64,000 bases of DNA from the NCBI RefSeq assembly GCF_030388245.1, contig NZ_CP098360.1, positions 788,001 to 852,000 on the forward strand, written 5' to 3'. Source of the DNA: Paracoccus sp. TOH (GTDB lineage Bacteria > Pseudomonadota > Alphaproteobacteria > Rhodobacterales > Rhodobacteraceae). How positions within the stretch are numbered: position 1 is the stretch's first letter; each line of letters opens with the position of its first letter. A program made the position numbers and the translations under genes. Below are positions 1 to 8,539 of the stretch, piece by piece. The notes beneath the pieces were generated by a model that did no database searches, was not told the origin of the DNA, and worked only from the letters and a program-made list of their open reading frames with translations.

Positions 1-583
1 CGACGCGGGTCAGATTCGCCTCGGCCGCGTTCAGCTTCAGCTCGGCCTCATGCCGCCGCTGGTAGAGGCCGGAGATTCCCGCCGCCTCCTCCAGCACCCG
101 CCGACGCGCTTTCGGCTTGGCGTTGATCAGTTCGGAAATCTGCCCCTGCCGCACCAGCGCCGGCGAATGCGCCCCGGTCGAGGCATCCGCGAACAGCATC
201 TGCACGTCGCGCGCCCGCACCTCTTTGCCGTTGATGCGATAGGCCGAACCGGCGTCGCGGGTGATGCGGCGGGTGATGTCCAGCGCGTCGGCATCGTTCA
301 GCCCGGCGGGGGCCAGCCGGTCCTTGTTGTCGATGGTCAGCGTGACCTCGGCATGGGCGCGGGCGGAACGCCGGGCGGTGCCGGCAAAGATCACGTCCTC
401 CATGCCGTCGCCGCGCATGGCGGTGGGGCGGTTTTCGCCCATGACCCAGCGCAGCGCCTCCAGCAGGTTCGACTTGCCGCAGCCGTTCGGACCGACGACG
501 CCGGTCAGCCCCTCGTGGATGACCAGATCGGTCGGGTCCACGAAGCTCTTGAAACCATTGAGGCGCAGGCGGTCGAAACGCAA
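1..583 (-). CDS. smc: Chromosome segregation protein SMC, N-terminal part (cut by window edge)
   Basis: This is the ATPase head of the condensin-like SMC protein, which organises and segregates the chromosome; only about the first 194 residues are present. The translation opens with [18 protein letters not shown], the usual SMC beginning, and has a Walker A loop GPNGCGKSN followed by [11 protein letters not shown] and the ISELINAK segment seen in SMC heads. The start chosen is TTG, because the residues from MRF onward match the family; another in-frame TTG lies a few codons upstream, so the start is uncertain. It is divergent from the LrgA/LrgB pair. The remainder of the gene lies to the left of the window. 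Confidence 0.93.
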   Translation of the reverse strand, partial: MRFDRLRLNGFKSFVDPTDLVIHEGLTGVVGPNGCGKSNLLEALRWVMGENRPTAMRGDGMEDVIFAGTARRSARAHAEVTLTIDNKDRLAPAGLNDADALDITRRITRDAGSAYRINGKEVRARDVQMLFADASTGAHSPALVRQGQISELINAKPKARRRVLEEAAGISGLYQRRHEAELKLNAAEANLTRV

Positions 584-680
584 TGCGAGGGGTCCACGAA
601 GCTCGTTCAAATCCCCCGGATTCTTCGCCATCGGGGCGCCCGAGTCAACACAAACCCCAGATATGGCGGGCTTTCGGCGG

Positions 681-689
681 TTATCCACA
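681..689 (+). promoter_or_regulatory. Consensus-type DnaA box (TTATCCACA)
   Basis: The sequence reads TTATCCACA, an exact match to the classical high-affinity DnaA box. A weaker look-alike, TTCACCACA, follows at 701-709. It lies in the gap between smc and lrgA. One exact 9-mer can occur by chance, so its role is unproven. Confidence 0.4.
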
Positions 690-735
690 AGATTTGAGGG
701 TTCACCACAAGAAATACGCTGCTAATCTGACCGGC

Positions 736-1089
736 ATGATTCCCGCGCTTGCCATCATCCTGGTCTTCCAGCTTGTCGGAGAGGTTGCCACCCGCAGCCT
801 GGGTCTGCCGCTGCCCGGCCCGGTGCTGGGGCTGCTGCTGCTGGTGCTGTCCTGCAGCCTGCGCCCGGCCCTGGCCGAGATGCTGCGCCCGGTAGTCACC
901 GGCATCCTGGGCCATCTGTCGCTGTTCTTCGTGCCGGCCGGCGTGGGCGTGGTGGCGCATCTGGGCCAGTTCCGCAGCGACGGGCTGGCGGTGGCGCTGG
1001 CGCTGACCGTCTCGACGGCGCTGGCCATCGCGGCGGGGGCGCTGGTGTTCCGCGCCGTGGTGCGCTGGACGGGCGGGGCCGAGGAATGA
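736..1089 (+). CDS. lrgA: LrgA/CidA holin-like membrane protein
   Basis: A small integral membrane protein of 117 residues with four predicted membrane segments (about 2-20, 26-43, 60-80 and 87-110), the size and layout of the CidA/LrgA family. These proteins act with LrgB/CidB in the inner membrane and are linked to murein hydrolase control or export of small organic acids. The ATG was chosen because the hydrophobic N-terminus IPALAIILVFQLVGE begins there; longer upstream frames run through the intergenic region. Its stop codon overlaps the ATG of the next gene (ATGA), which shows translational coupling to lrgB. Confidence 0.85.
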   Translation: MIPALAIILVFQLVGEVATRSLGLPLPGPVLGLLLLVLSCSLRPALAEMLRPVVTGILGHLSLFFVPAGVGVVAHLGQFRSDGLAVALALTVSTALAIAAGALVFRAVVRWTGGAEE

Positions 1090-1802
1090 CCGACGCGGCG
1101 CTGATCTGGAGCTATCTGACGCAAGGCCCGCTGCTGTGGCTGACGGCGACGCTGATCGCCTATTGGCTGGGCGACAGCTTCTTCCGCGCCATGGGTCGGA
1201 AAAGCTGGGCCAATCCGGTGCTGTGCGCGGTGATCCTGCTGGCCTGCGTTCTGGGGCTGACCGGCACCAGCTACCAGACCTATTTCGAGGGCGCGCAATT
1301 CGTGCATTTCATGCTGGGCCCGGCCACGGTGGCGCTGGGAATGCCGCTTTACGACAACCTGCCCCGGGTGCGGAAAGCGGCGCTGCCGCTGGTGGCGGCG
1401 CTGCTGGCGGGCTCGGTGACGGCGGTGGTCTCGGCGTTGGCCATCGGCAAGGTGTTCGGTCTGGACAGGGTGATGCTGGCCAGCCTGGCGCCGAAATCCA
1501 CCACGGCCCCCGTCGCCATCGGTATCGCCGAGGGGTTGGGCGGCGAACCGACGATCACCGCCGTGCTGGTGCTGATCACCGGCATCTTCGGCGCGATCAT
1601 CGCCACGCCGCTGCTGAACGCGCTGGGGATCCGCGACTGGCGGGCGCGCGGCTTTTCGCTGGGGGTGGCGGCGCATGGCATCGGCACGGCCCGCGCCTTT
1701 CAGGTGAACGAGACCGCCGGCGCCTTCGCCGGCATCGGCATGGGGCTGAACGCGGTGCTGACCTCGATCATCGCGCCGCTGGCGCTGCATCTGTTCGGGT
1801 AA
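1086..1802 (+). CDS. lrgB: LrgB/CidB family membrane protein
   Basis: A polytopic membrane protein of 238 residues, the normal length for LrgB/CidB. The diagnostic segment LAPKSTTAPVAIGIAEGLGG sits near residues 135-155, the region that is most conserved in the family (PKSVT-P). It is the partner of the upstream LrgA, to which it is joined by a 4-base ATGA overlap, so the two are certainly one operon. In several bacteria the pair transports glycolate or pyruvate; the substrate here cannot be read from the sequence. Confidence 0.88.
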   Translation: MTDAALIWSYLTQGPLLWLTATLIAYWLGDSFFRAMGRKSWANPVLCAVILLACVLGLTGTSYQTYFEGAQFVHFMLGPATVALGMPLYDNLPRVRKAALPLVAALLAGSVTAVVSALAIGKVFGLDRVMLASLAPKSTTAPVAIGIAEGLGGEPTITAVLVLITGIFGAIIATPLLNALGIRDWRARGFSLGVAAHGIGTARAFQVNETAGAFAGIGMGLNAVLTSIIAPLALHLFG

Positions 1803-1836
1803 GGACCGAGGCGAGGCGGCCCGGAGGCCATTCTTG

Positions 1837-2613
1837 TCACAGGGAACCGGCGACCTGTTCGCCCATATGCGCTGCCAACCTCCGGGCAGCATCATCCTGG
1901 CTGGACCAATCGTCGGCGATCTCGCCAAGATAGGCCCGTCGCGCATGGTCCAGCGTCGCCGCGCGCTGTCCCGACAGGCGCGCAATCGCCCAGCCGGCGG
2001 CGACATCCTTTGCCACGAACCGGCCCGTGCAGGCCGTATGCCACATCCGGGCAAGCGTCAGCAGGACATTCCGCTCATCCCCATGCAGCCCGTCCAGCAG
2101 ATCCGGTAGCGCATCGCGCATTGCCTGACGGACCTGCTCGGGGGGAACCTCTGCCAGCAGTTCGTCCCCCGGCGGACCGAACAGGGGAACGGCCTGGCGA
2201 CGGGCCTGCGCGATAACCAGTGAATACTCGGGATTTCGGTCGGGCATTGGCGTTTCCCCGGCCTCGAAAGCGTCGCGGAGCCACTCTCCATAGACGAACT
2301 CGGCCCGGGCCGGATAATCGCCCCGGGCAAGGTCGGACCGGCGAAAAATCATGACCTCAAGGCAGCGGGCGCCGCCGGGCGCGGCAGGGTGGCGACCGGA
2401 AAGGCGCAGCAGTCCCGCCAGCAGATCATGACGCTGGCTCTCGCTCAGCCCAGACTCGACCACTGCCAGCAGATCAATGTCGCTTTGCGGCCGAAGCCCG
2501 CCTGACACCAGCGACCCATGCAGATACGCGCCGATCAGCGCATCGCCAAGACTGCGATGCAAGATGTCCAAAGCTGACCGGATCTGTTTTGTCTGCCGGG
2601 GCGTCGTCTGCAT
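1837..2613 (-). CDS. AadA-like aminoglycoside nucleotidyltransferase
   Basis: A 258-residue protein with the organisation of ANT(3'')-type adenylyltransferases, which inactivate streptomycin and spectinomycin by AMP transfer. The nucleotidyltransferase signature is intact: HGS at 32-34 followed by DID at 45-47 (two metal-binding aspartates). A likely catalytic Glu lies at 86 (LEVMIF) and a Trp at 111 (GEWL). The C-terminal helical domain has GDERNVLLTLARMW and KDVAAGWAI, both typical of AadA. It stands alone, with codon use and GC like its neighbours and no integron attC or transposase nearby, so it looks like an intrinsic chromosomal member. Actual resistance and substrate are inferred. Confidence 0.8.
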   Translation of the reverse strand: MQTTPRQTKQIRSALDILHRSLGDALIGAYLHGSLVSGGLRPQSDIDLLAVVESGLSESQRHDLLAGLLRLSGRHPAAPGGARCLEVMIFRRSDLARGDYPARAEFVYGEWLRDAFEAGETPMPDRNPEYSLVIAQARRQAVPLFGPPGDELLAEVPPEQVRQAMRDALPDLLDGLHGDERNVLLTLARMWHTACTGRFVAKDVAAGWAIARLSGQRAATLDHARRAYLGEIADDWSSQDDAARRLAAHMGEQVAGSL

Positions 2614-2682
2614 GATCGTCTTCTAACCGGCGCAGCCCGTCATCGGAAGGCGGCTCCGTCCCGCAGGCCCCGTCCCCCCAAT

Positions 2683-2708
2683 AAAAAAGGCCGCCCCGCG
2701 GGACGGCC
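2683..2708 (-). terminator. Rho-independent terminator for the DUF6280 gene
   Basis: Read on the minus strand, a GC-rich hairpin (GGCCGTCC paired with GGGCGGCC) is followed directly by a run of six T. It lies just past the stop codon of the DUF6280-like gene. Confidence 0.8.
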
Positions 2709-2731
2709 CAGCCTATGCGCGGCGCCGGCGC

Positions 2732-3055
2732 TTATGCCGCGTCGGCTTCCTCGGCGGCGTGGCGGCGCTCGCTTTCCTCGCGCGACAGCGCGACCGAGGT
2801 GCGCACGCCCTTGGCCACGAATTCCATCAGCCCCTTCACCACCCGCTCGTTCGGGTCGATGCCGGCGCAGGACAGCACCTCGCGCCCATCGCGCGAGCGG
2901 GCCCAACGGGCAATCTGATCGGGCCCGTTGCCGTATTTCTTGTCATCGGCGATCGCGTCGTCCAGCGCAGCCAGCACAACGGCCGCAAAAAGCTTGCGGG
3001 CCCGCTGTCCCTGTTCGAAATTGAAAGCCGAGCCATCCACGAAATCGCGCATCAT
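2732..3055 (-). CDS. DUF6280-like conserved small protein
   Basis: A 107-residue soluble protein beginning MMRDFVDGSAFNFEQG and containing LSCAGIDPNERVVKGLM, which I recognise as the DUF6280 family found across Rhodobacterales; its function is unknown. The start was placed at the first of two adjacent ATG codons because an AGGA motif lies about 5 bases upstream and family members begin at MRDF. Longer readings would run into the upstream region. It is rich in charged residues, has no signal peptide or membrane segment, and ends with an Ala/Glu-rich tail. It is a single-gene unit with its own terminator. Confidence 0.75.
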   Translation of the reverse strand: MMRDFVDGSAFNFEQGQRARKLFAAVVLAALDDAIADDKKYGNGPDQIARWARSRDGREVLSCAGIDPNERVVKGLMEFVAKGVRTSVALSREESERRHAAEEADAA

Positions 3056-3399
3056 CTGTTTCCTGTTTTTCTTGCGGTGCCCCCGCACCTTGACCAATGC
3101 CAAGGTTGCTGCATCATCTTGCCTCATAGGCGGCGCTCGCCGGCTTAGCCGATCCGGGCCGTGATTCGGTATGCCTCCAGCCGCATGACCGCCATGCATG
3201 TCGTGCAAGCCCCGGCAGATATGCGAAATAACCACCAAAAGCAACGATCTTGCGACATGCGGAAATGCGCAGGAACCCTTGACAACGCCCAAAACCGCTT
3301 TCAGTTGCCTTGACGCACGGCTATGGATATAGGGTGGCGCAATCGCGGTTCAACCCTTGGGCCGCCAGAAATTCCCCAATATTTTCAAGGTAATCCCGA
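3056..3399. other. Intergenic region between DUF6280 gene and efp
   Basis: A 344-base divergent gap without a convincing gene. It contains a small hairpin (GGTGC-CCCC-GCACC, 3076-3089) just upstream of the DUF6280 start, and the presumed efp promoter near its right end. Frames that extend the DUF6280 protein upstream exist but do not look conserved. Confidence 0.6.
3305..3333 (+). promoter_or_regulatory. Possible sigma70-type promoter of efp
   Basis: TTGCCT and TATAGG are separated by 17 bases, about 67 bases before the efp start. A better -35 look-alike, TTGACA at 3279-3284, has no matching -10 at 16-18 bases. The assignment is tentative. Confidence 0.35.
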
Positions 3400-3963
3400 A
3401 TGGCCAAGATCAATGGCAATGAAATCAAGCCCGGCTTGGTGCTGGAACATGACGGCGGGCTCTGGGCGGCGGTCAAGGTCAGCCATGTCAAGCCCGGCAA
3501 GGGCGGCGCCTTCGCCCAGGTCGAGCTGAAGAACCTGCGCGACGGCCGCAAGCTGAACGAGCGCTTCCGCTCCGAGGACAAGGTCGAGCAGGTTCATCTG
3601 GAGTTCAAGGACCAGCAATTCCTTTACGAAACAGACGGCAAGCTGGTGTTCATGGACAGCGAGACCTTCGAGCAGACCGAGCTGGACGCCGATCTGCTGG
3701 GCGACCGCCGCCCCTTCCTGCAGGACGGCATGATCGCCGCGGTGGAATATTACGGCGACGAGGCGCTGTCGGTGCGCCTTCCCCAGAAAGTGATCTGCAC
3801 CGTGGCCGAGACCGAGCCGGTGCTGAACGGCCAGACCGCCGCGAAAAGCTTCAAGCCGGCGATTCTCGACAACGGCCTGCGCATCATGATCCCGCCCTTC
3901 GTCGGCGCCGAGGAACGCATCGTCGTCAATACCGAACTGTTCGAATATTCCGAGCGGGCCTGA
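3400..3963 (+). CDS. efp: Translation elongation factor P
   Basis: EF-P binds stalled ribosomes and promotes peptide bond formation at polyproline stretches. The protein is 187 residues, the standard length, with the KOW-like N-terminal domain (about 1-60) and two OB domains. Lys34 in VKPGKGGAF is the position that is beta-lysylated in many bacteria, so this protein could be modified by an EpmA-type enzyme, which is not in this window. The middle region YVDG-like segment and the C-terminal [19 protein letters not shown] are typical. It is monocistronic, with a GGTAATCCCGA leader but no strong Shine-Dalgarno. Confidence 0.97.
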   Translation: MAKINGNEIKPGLVLEHDGGLWAAVKVSHVKPGKGGAFAQVELKNLRDGRKLNERFRSEDKVEQVHLEFKDQQFLYETDGKLVFMDSETFEQTELDADLLGDRRPFLQDGMIAAVEYYGDEALSVRLPQKVICTVAETEPVLNGQTAAKSFKPAILDNGLRIMIPPFVGAEERIVVNTELFEYSERA

Positions 3964-4078
3964 GCCCGGCCGGCGGCGCCCCCCTTCGGCGCCCCCCTTT
4001 GGCGGATTCGTGACGTCACGTCACGGACCCCGGTCGCACCGCCATGCGTTATCGCCCGGAAAGCAGCGGGAGAGACGC

Positions 4079-4384
4079 ATGGCGCAACCCACCTTCCATG
4101 TCGCGCATGAGGATTACGGCAGTTCGGGCCGCTATGTGGTCACGCTGCCCGGCATCCAGGGCGAGGCCGAGCTGACCTGGCGCAACGGCGGCCCCGGCAT
4201 CATCGTCGCGGACCACACCTATGCCCCGGATTCCATGCGCGGCACCGGCGTCGCCGCCGCCATGGTGCAGCGGCTGGTGGCCGATGCCCGGGCCCGCGGC
4301 CTGGTGATCGTGCCGGCCTGCAGCTATGTCCGCGCCCAGTTCGAGCGGCATCCCGAATGGGCCGATCTCTGCGCCGATGGCTGA
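4079..4384 (+). CDS. GNAT-like N-acetyltransferase of the short YjdJ/Gcn5-like type
   Basis: A 101-residue protein resembling the minimal GNAT_YjdJ-type acetyltransferases, which bind acetyl-CoA. The segment ADHTYAPDSMRGTGVAAAMVQRLV holds the R-G-x-G-V-A acetyl-CoA loop, and CSYVRAQFERHPEWADL is the usual C-terminus of these short members. The ATG was chosen because GGGAGAG precedes it by about 6 bases. The substrate is unknown. It stands alone downstream of efp. Confidence 0.72.
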   Translation: MAQPTFHVAHEDYGSSGRYVVTLPGIQGEAELTWRNGGPGIIVADHTYAPDSMRGTGVAAAMVQRLVADARARGLVIVPACSYVRAQFERHPEWADLCADG

Positions 4385-4432
4385 GGCCATCGGGCGGGCG
4401 CCGGCGGGCGCCGGCATGTTAGCGCCAACCGC

Positions 4433-4450
4433 CATACCAATTCCGGTATG
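4433..4450. promoter_or_regulatory. Inverted repeat upstream of the sugar operon, candidate operator
   Basis: CATACCAATTCCGGTATG consists of perfect 6-base arms around a 6-base spacer. It lies just upstream of a promoter-like sequence for chvE. The operon encodes its own GntR/FCD regulator, which makes it the first candidate to bind here; this is inference. Confidence 0.5.
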
Positions 4451-4470
4451 CAAACGCACTTTCTGAATAA

Positions 4471-4499
4471 TTGACGGACATATCGGGCGGGTCTAGCCT
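4471..4499 (+). promoter_or_regulatory. Predicted promoter of the chvE operon
   Basis: TTGACG and TAGCCT are separated by exactly 17 bases, about 160 bases upstream of the chvE start, with the inverted repeat 20 bases further up. The long leader is GC-rich. Confidence 0.5.
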
Positions 4500-4659
4500 C
4501 GCGCTCAGGCAGGTGGTCCGCGACCGCTGCCGCGGCGCTGAATGGCCGGGCACGACCCGCATTCCGCCCCGCGCCGGAGACAGGGGGGAGGGCACCGGCC
4601 GGACCAGGACCGTGGAGGCGGTCCCCGGCGCGGGGCGCGACAATCGACATGGAGGAAAC

Positions 4660-5724
4660 ATGCTGAACTTCAGGAAATACGCCGTGGCGCTGGCCTCGGT
4701 CGCCGCGCTGGCCCTGCCGGGCGTCGCCGCGGCCGAGGGCATGGTCGGGATCTCGATGCCGACCAAGACCTCGGCGCGCTGGATCGACGACGGCAACAAC
4801 ATGGTCAAGCAGTTCCAGGACGCGGGCTATCAGACCGACCTGCAATATGCCGACGACGACATCCCGAACCAGCTGGCGCAGATCGAGAACATGATCACCA
4901 AGGGCGTGAATGTGCTGGTGATCGCCGCCATCGACGGCACCACGCTGTCGAACGCCCTGGCCAATGCCAAGGCCGCCGACATCAAGGTCATCGCCTATGA
5001 CCGGCTGATCCGCGACACGCCCGACATCGACTATTACGCCACCTTCGACAATTTCAAGGTCGGGGTCGAGCAGGCCACCACCCTGGTCGACGGGCTCAAG
5101 GAGCGCTTCCCGGACGTGAAGCCCTGGAATGTCGAGCTGTTCGGCGGCAGCCCGGACGACAACAACGCCTATTTCTTCTACGACGGCGCCATGTCGGTGA
5201 TCCAGCCGCTGATCGACGACGGCTCGATCGTGATCGCCTCGGGGCAGATGGGCATGGACAAGGTCGGCACCCTGCGCTGGGATCCGGCCACCGCCCAGGC
5301 GCGCATGGACAACATCCTGTCGGCCAACTACACCGACAAGCAGGTGAACGGGGTGCTGTCGCCCTATGACGGGCTGTCCATCGGCATCCTCAGCTCGCTC
5401 AAGGGCGTCGGCTACGGCTCGGGCGACCTGAAGATGCCCATCGTCACCGGCCAGGATGCCGAGGTGCAATCGGTCAAGTCGATCCTGGCGGGCGAGCAGT
5501 ATTCCACCATCTTCAAGGACACCCGCGAACTCGCCAAGGTCACCGTCGGCATGGTCGACGCGATGATGAAGGGCGAGGAGCCCGAGGTGAACGACACCAA
5601 AAGCTATGACAACGGCGTCAAGGTGGTGCCCTCCTACCTGCTGGAACCCGTCGCGGTCACCGAAAAGAACCTCAAGGACGTGCTGATCGGCTCGGGCTAT
5701 TACACCGAAGACCAGCTGAAGTGA
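4660..5724 (+). CDS. chvE: ChvE-type periplasmic multiple-sugar-binding protein
   Basis: This is the solute receptor of an ABC sugar importer, 354 residues, the same length I recall for Agrobacterium ChvE. A Sec signal peptide covers residues 1-25 ([12 protein letters not shown], cleaved before EG). The mature part is a type I periplasmic binding fold: [19 protein letters not shown] at its start, [16 protein letters not shown], and [20 protein letters not shown], which holds ligand-contacting residues. AGGAGG-like GGAGGAA precedes the ATG. Family members bind galactose, arabinose, glucose or xylose and, in Agrobacterium, signal to VirA. With dgoK/dgoA downstream, galactose or a related aldose is the likeliest ligand. 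Confidence 0.9.
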   Translation: MLNFRKYAVALASVAALALPGVAAAEGMVGISMPTKTSARWIDDGNNMVKQFQDAGYQTDLQYADDDIPNQLAQIENMITKGVNVLVIAAIDGTTLSNALANAKAADIKVIAYDRLIRDTPDIDYYATFDNFKVGVEQATTLVDGLKERFPDVKPWNVELFGGSPDDNNAYFFYDGAMSVIQPLIDDGSIVIASGQMGMDKVGTLRWDPATAQARMDNILSANYTDKQVNGVLSPYDGLSIGILSSLKGVGYGSGDLKMPIVTGQDAEVQSVKSILAGEQYSTIFKDTRELAKVTVGMVDAMMKGEEPEVNDTKSYDNGVKVVPSYLLEPVAVTEKNLKDVLIGSGYYTEDQLK

Positions 5725-5787
5725 CCCCACCGCCGCCGCCGCGGAAAGCCCTGCGGCGGCGCATCCCTTTCAAGGCGGCAGGCGAGC

Positions 5788-7362
5788 ATGGACCATATCC
5801 TGGAAATGCGGGGGATCACCAAGGAATTCCCCGGCGTGAAGGCCCTCGACAACGTCAACATGACCGTGCGCCGCGGCGAGATCCGCGCCCTGGTCGGCGA
5901 GAACGGCGCCGGCAAGTCCACGCTGATGAAGGTGCTGTCGGGCGTCTACCCGCATGGCAGCTACCAGGGCGAGATCCTCTACAAGGGCCAGCCCATGGCC
6001 TTCCGCGACATCAAGGACAGCGAGGACCGCGGCATCGTCATCATCCACCAGGAGCTGGCGCTGGTGCCGCAGATGTCCATCGCCGAGAACATCTTCCTGG
6101 GCAACGAGATCGCCACCCGCGGCGTCATCGACCGGCGCGAGACCAACCGCCGCACCGCCGAGCTGCTGGCGCAGGTCGGCCTGCGCGAAAGCCCCGAGAC
6201 CCGCGTCGGCGAGCTTGGCATGGGCAAGCAGCAGCTGATCGAGATCGCCAAGGCGCTGTCGAAAAAGGTCGATCTGCTGATCCTGGACGAGCCGACCAGC
6301 TCGCTCAACGAACATGACAGCGACGCGCTGCTGCGCCTGCTCGCCGGCTTCCGCGACCGGGGCATGACCGCGATCCTGATCTCGCACAAGCTCAATGAAA
6401 TCAGCCAGGTCTGCGACAGCATCACCGTGCTGCGCGACGGCGCCACCGTCGCCCATCACGACGGCATGGTCGAGGAATCGCGCATCATCCGCGACATGGT
6501 CGGCCGTTCGATGAACGACCGCTATCCGCCGCGCCAGCCCCGGGTCGGCGAGGTGGTGATGCAGGTCAGGGACTGGACCGTCGCCGACCCGGCGCGCGAG
6601 GGGCGGCTTCTGGTCAACCGCGCCAGCTTCGAGCTGCGGCGCGGCGAGGTGCTGGGCATCGCCGGGCTGATGGGCGCCGGCCGCACCGAGCTGGCGATGA
6701 GCCTGTTCGGCCGCTCGATGGGCGACTGGCAGTCCGGCTCGGTCAGCATCCACGGCAAGCCCGCCGACCTGACCACCGTGCCGCGCGCCATCGCCGCCGG
6801 CCTCGCCTATGTGACCGAGGACCGCAAATCGCTGGGCCTGGTGCTCGAGGACACGATCCGCCGCAACATCCCGCTGGCGAACCTGGCCGGCATCTCGGCC
6901 CGCGGCGTGGTCGACCGGGCGCGCGAAGGGGCGGTGGCGCGCGATTATCGCCAGCGCATCAACATCCGCTCGCCCTCGGTCGAGCAGAAGACCGTGAACC
7001 TTTCCGGCGGCAACCAGCAAAAGGTGGTGCTGGCGAAATGGCTGTTCGCCGAGCCCGAGATCCTGATCCTGGACGAGCCGACGCGCGGCATCGACGTCGG
7101 CGCGAAATACGAGATCTACACCATCATCCGCGACCTGGCCGCTTCGGGGAAATCCATCATCGTGATATCCTCGGAAATGCCCGAGCTTCTGGGCATCACC
7201 GACCGCATCCTGGTCATGAACGAGGGCCGGCTGGTCGGCGAGATGCCCACCGCCGAGGCCACGCAGGAGCGCATCATGCAGGTCATCATCAGGTCGGGCC
7301 ACGACCTGACCGACAAGACCGTCACCCCCGAGGAAATCGAGGCAGAGGCCGCCCATGTCTGA
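5788..7362 (+). CDS. mmsA: Sugar ABC transporter ATP-binding protein, MmsA/GguA type
   Basis: The energising subunit of the sugar importer: 524 residues with two tandem ABC domains, as in XylG/MglA proteins. The first domain has an intact Walker [10 protein letters not shown] (37-45) and Walker [14 protein letters not shown]. In the second domain the Walker A is degenerate (LMGAGRTE), as is normal for this family, while the signature LSGGNQQK and [12 protein letters not shown] are kept. It lies 63 bases after chvE and overlaps the permease gene by 8 bases, so it is part of the same operon. The protein is cytoplasmic and bound to the permease. Confidence 0.93.
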   Translation: MDHILEMRGITKEFPGVKALDNVNMTVRRGEIRALVGENGAGKSTLMKVLSGVYPHGSYQGEILYKGQPMAFRDIKDSEDRGIVIIHQELALVPQMSIAENIFLGNEIATRGVIDRRETNRRTAELLAQVGLRESPETRVGELGMGKQQLIEIAKALSKKVDLLILDEPTSSLNEHDSDALLRLLAGFRDRGMTAILISHKLNEISQVCDSITVLRDGATVAHHDGMVEESRIIRDMVGRSMNDRYPPRQPRVGEVVMQVRDWTVADPAREGRLLVNRASFELRRGEVLGIAGLMGAGRTELAMSLFGRSMGDWQSGSVSIHGKPADLTTVPRAIAAGLAYVTEDRKSLGLVLEDTIRRNIPLANLAGISARGVVDRAREGAVARDYRQRINIRSPSVEQKTVNLSGGNQQKVVLAKWLFAEPEILILDEPTRGIDVGAKYEIYTIIRDLAASGKSIIVISSEMPELLGITDRILVMNEGRLVGEMPTAEATQERIMQVIIRSGHDLTDKTVTPEEIEAEAAHV

Positions 7363-8539
7363 CACGACCACCGAGCGCCGCGGCGACACTTTCGGCTTCA
7401 TCCGCCGCAACATCCGCGAATACGGCATCCTGTTCGCGCTGGTCGTGATCATGGTCTTCTTCCAGATCGTGACCGGCGGCATCCTGTTCCGGCCGGTGAA
7501 CCTGACCAACCTGTTCCTGCAGAACAGCCATATCGTCATCATGGCCGTCGGCATGCTGCTGGTGATCGTCGCCGGCCATATCGACCTGTCGGTCGGCTCG
7601 GTCGCGGCCTTCGTCGGCGCGCTGGCGGCGCTGATGGTGGTCAAGCTGGGCCTGCCGATTCCGCTGGTGGTGGTGCTGAGCCTGGCGGCCGGCGCGGTGA
7701 TCGGCGGCATCCAGGGCTACTGGATCGCCTATTGGAAGATCCCCAGCTTCATCGTCACCCTGGCCGGGATGCTGGTGTTCCGCGGCCTGACCATGTGGAT
7801 CCTGCAGGGCCAGTCGATCGGCCCCTTCCCGCGCGGCTTCCAGATGATCTCCTCGGGCTTCATCCCCGACCTGTTCGGGCCGGACAAGCCCAACACCCTG
7901 TCGCTGGTGCTGGGCTGGGGCGCGGCGGTGCTGATCCTGTGGCTGCAGATCCGCGCCCGCAGGCGCGAGGAGGCGGTGGGCATCGCCGACGAACCCTTCG
8001 CCTTCTTCGCCGCCAAGAACGCGCTGATCTTCCTGGCGCTGGTCTGGATGACCTGGGCGCTGGCGAATTTCCGCGGCCTGCCGAATGTCTTCCTGGTCAT
8101 GGCGGTTCTTGTGGCGCTCTACGCCTTCGTGTCCGAGCGCACGACGCTGGGCCGGCGCATCTATGCCATCGGCGGCAATGCCAAGGCCGCCAAGCTCTCG
8201 GGCATCAATTCGGAACGGGTGGTGTTCCTGACCTTCATGAACATGGGCATGCTGGCAGCGCTGGCCGGGATCGTGGTCTCGGCCCGGCTGAACTCGGCCA
8301 CGCCCAAGGCCGGCGTCGGCTTCGAGCTGGACGTGATCGCGGCGGTGTTCATCGGCGGCGCCTCGATGGCGGGCGGCGTCGGCACGGTGATCGGCGCGGT
8401 GGTCGGCGCCTTCATCATGGGGGTGATGAACAACGGCATGTCCATTCTCGGCATCGGCATCGACTACCAGCAGGTAATCAAGGGCCTGGTGCTGATGGCG
8501 GCGGTGATCTTCGACGTCTCGAACAAGTCGAAGTCGTGA
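7355..8539 (+). CDS. mmsB: Sugar ABC transporter permease, MmsB/GguB type
   Basis: The membrane channel subunit, 394 residues with about ten hydrophobic segments, belonging to the BPD_transp_2 (ribose/xylose permease) family. Recognisable parts are [20 protein letters not shown] near residue 65-85, the loop [17 protein letters not shown], which contacts the ATPase, and [20 protein letters not shown] near the end. It starts inside the end of mmsA and its stop overlaps the GTG of dgoK, so translation of transporter and catabolic enzymes is coupled. Confidence 0.92.
   Translation: MSDTTTERRGDTFGFIRRNIREYGILFALVVIMVFFQIVTGGILFRPVNLTNLFLQNSHIVIMAVGMLLVIVAGHIDLSVGSVAAFVGALAALMVVKLGLPIPLVVVLSLAAGAVIGGIQGYWIAYWKIPSFIVTLAGMLVFRGLTMWILQGQSIGPFPRGFQMISSGFIPDLFGPDKPNTLSLVLGWGAAVLILWLQIRARRREEAVGIADEPFAFFAAKNALIFLALVWMTWALANFRGLPNVFLVMAVLVALYAFVSERTTLGRRIYAIGGNAKAAKLSGINSERVVFLTFMNMGMLAALAGIVVSARLNSATPKAGVGFELDVIAAVFIGGASMAGGVGTVIGAVVGAFIMGVMNNGMSILGIGIDYQQVIKGLVLMAAVIFDVSNKSKS

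Noticed and set aside
3279..3284. TTGACA as the -35 of efp
   Set aside because: No -10-like hexamer lies 16-18 bases downstream; a weaker pair nearby has better spacing.
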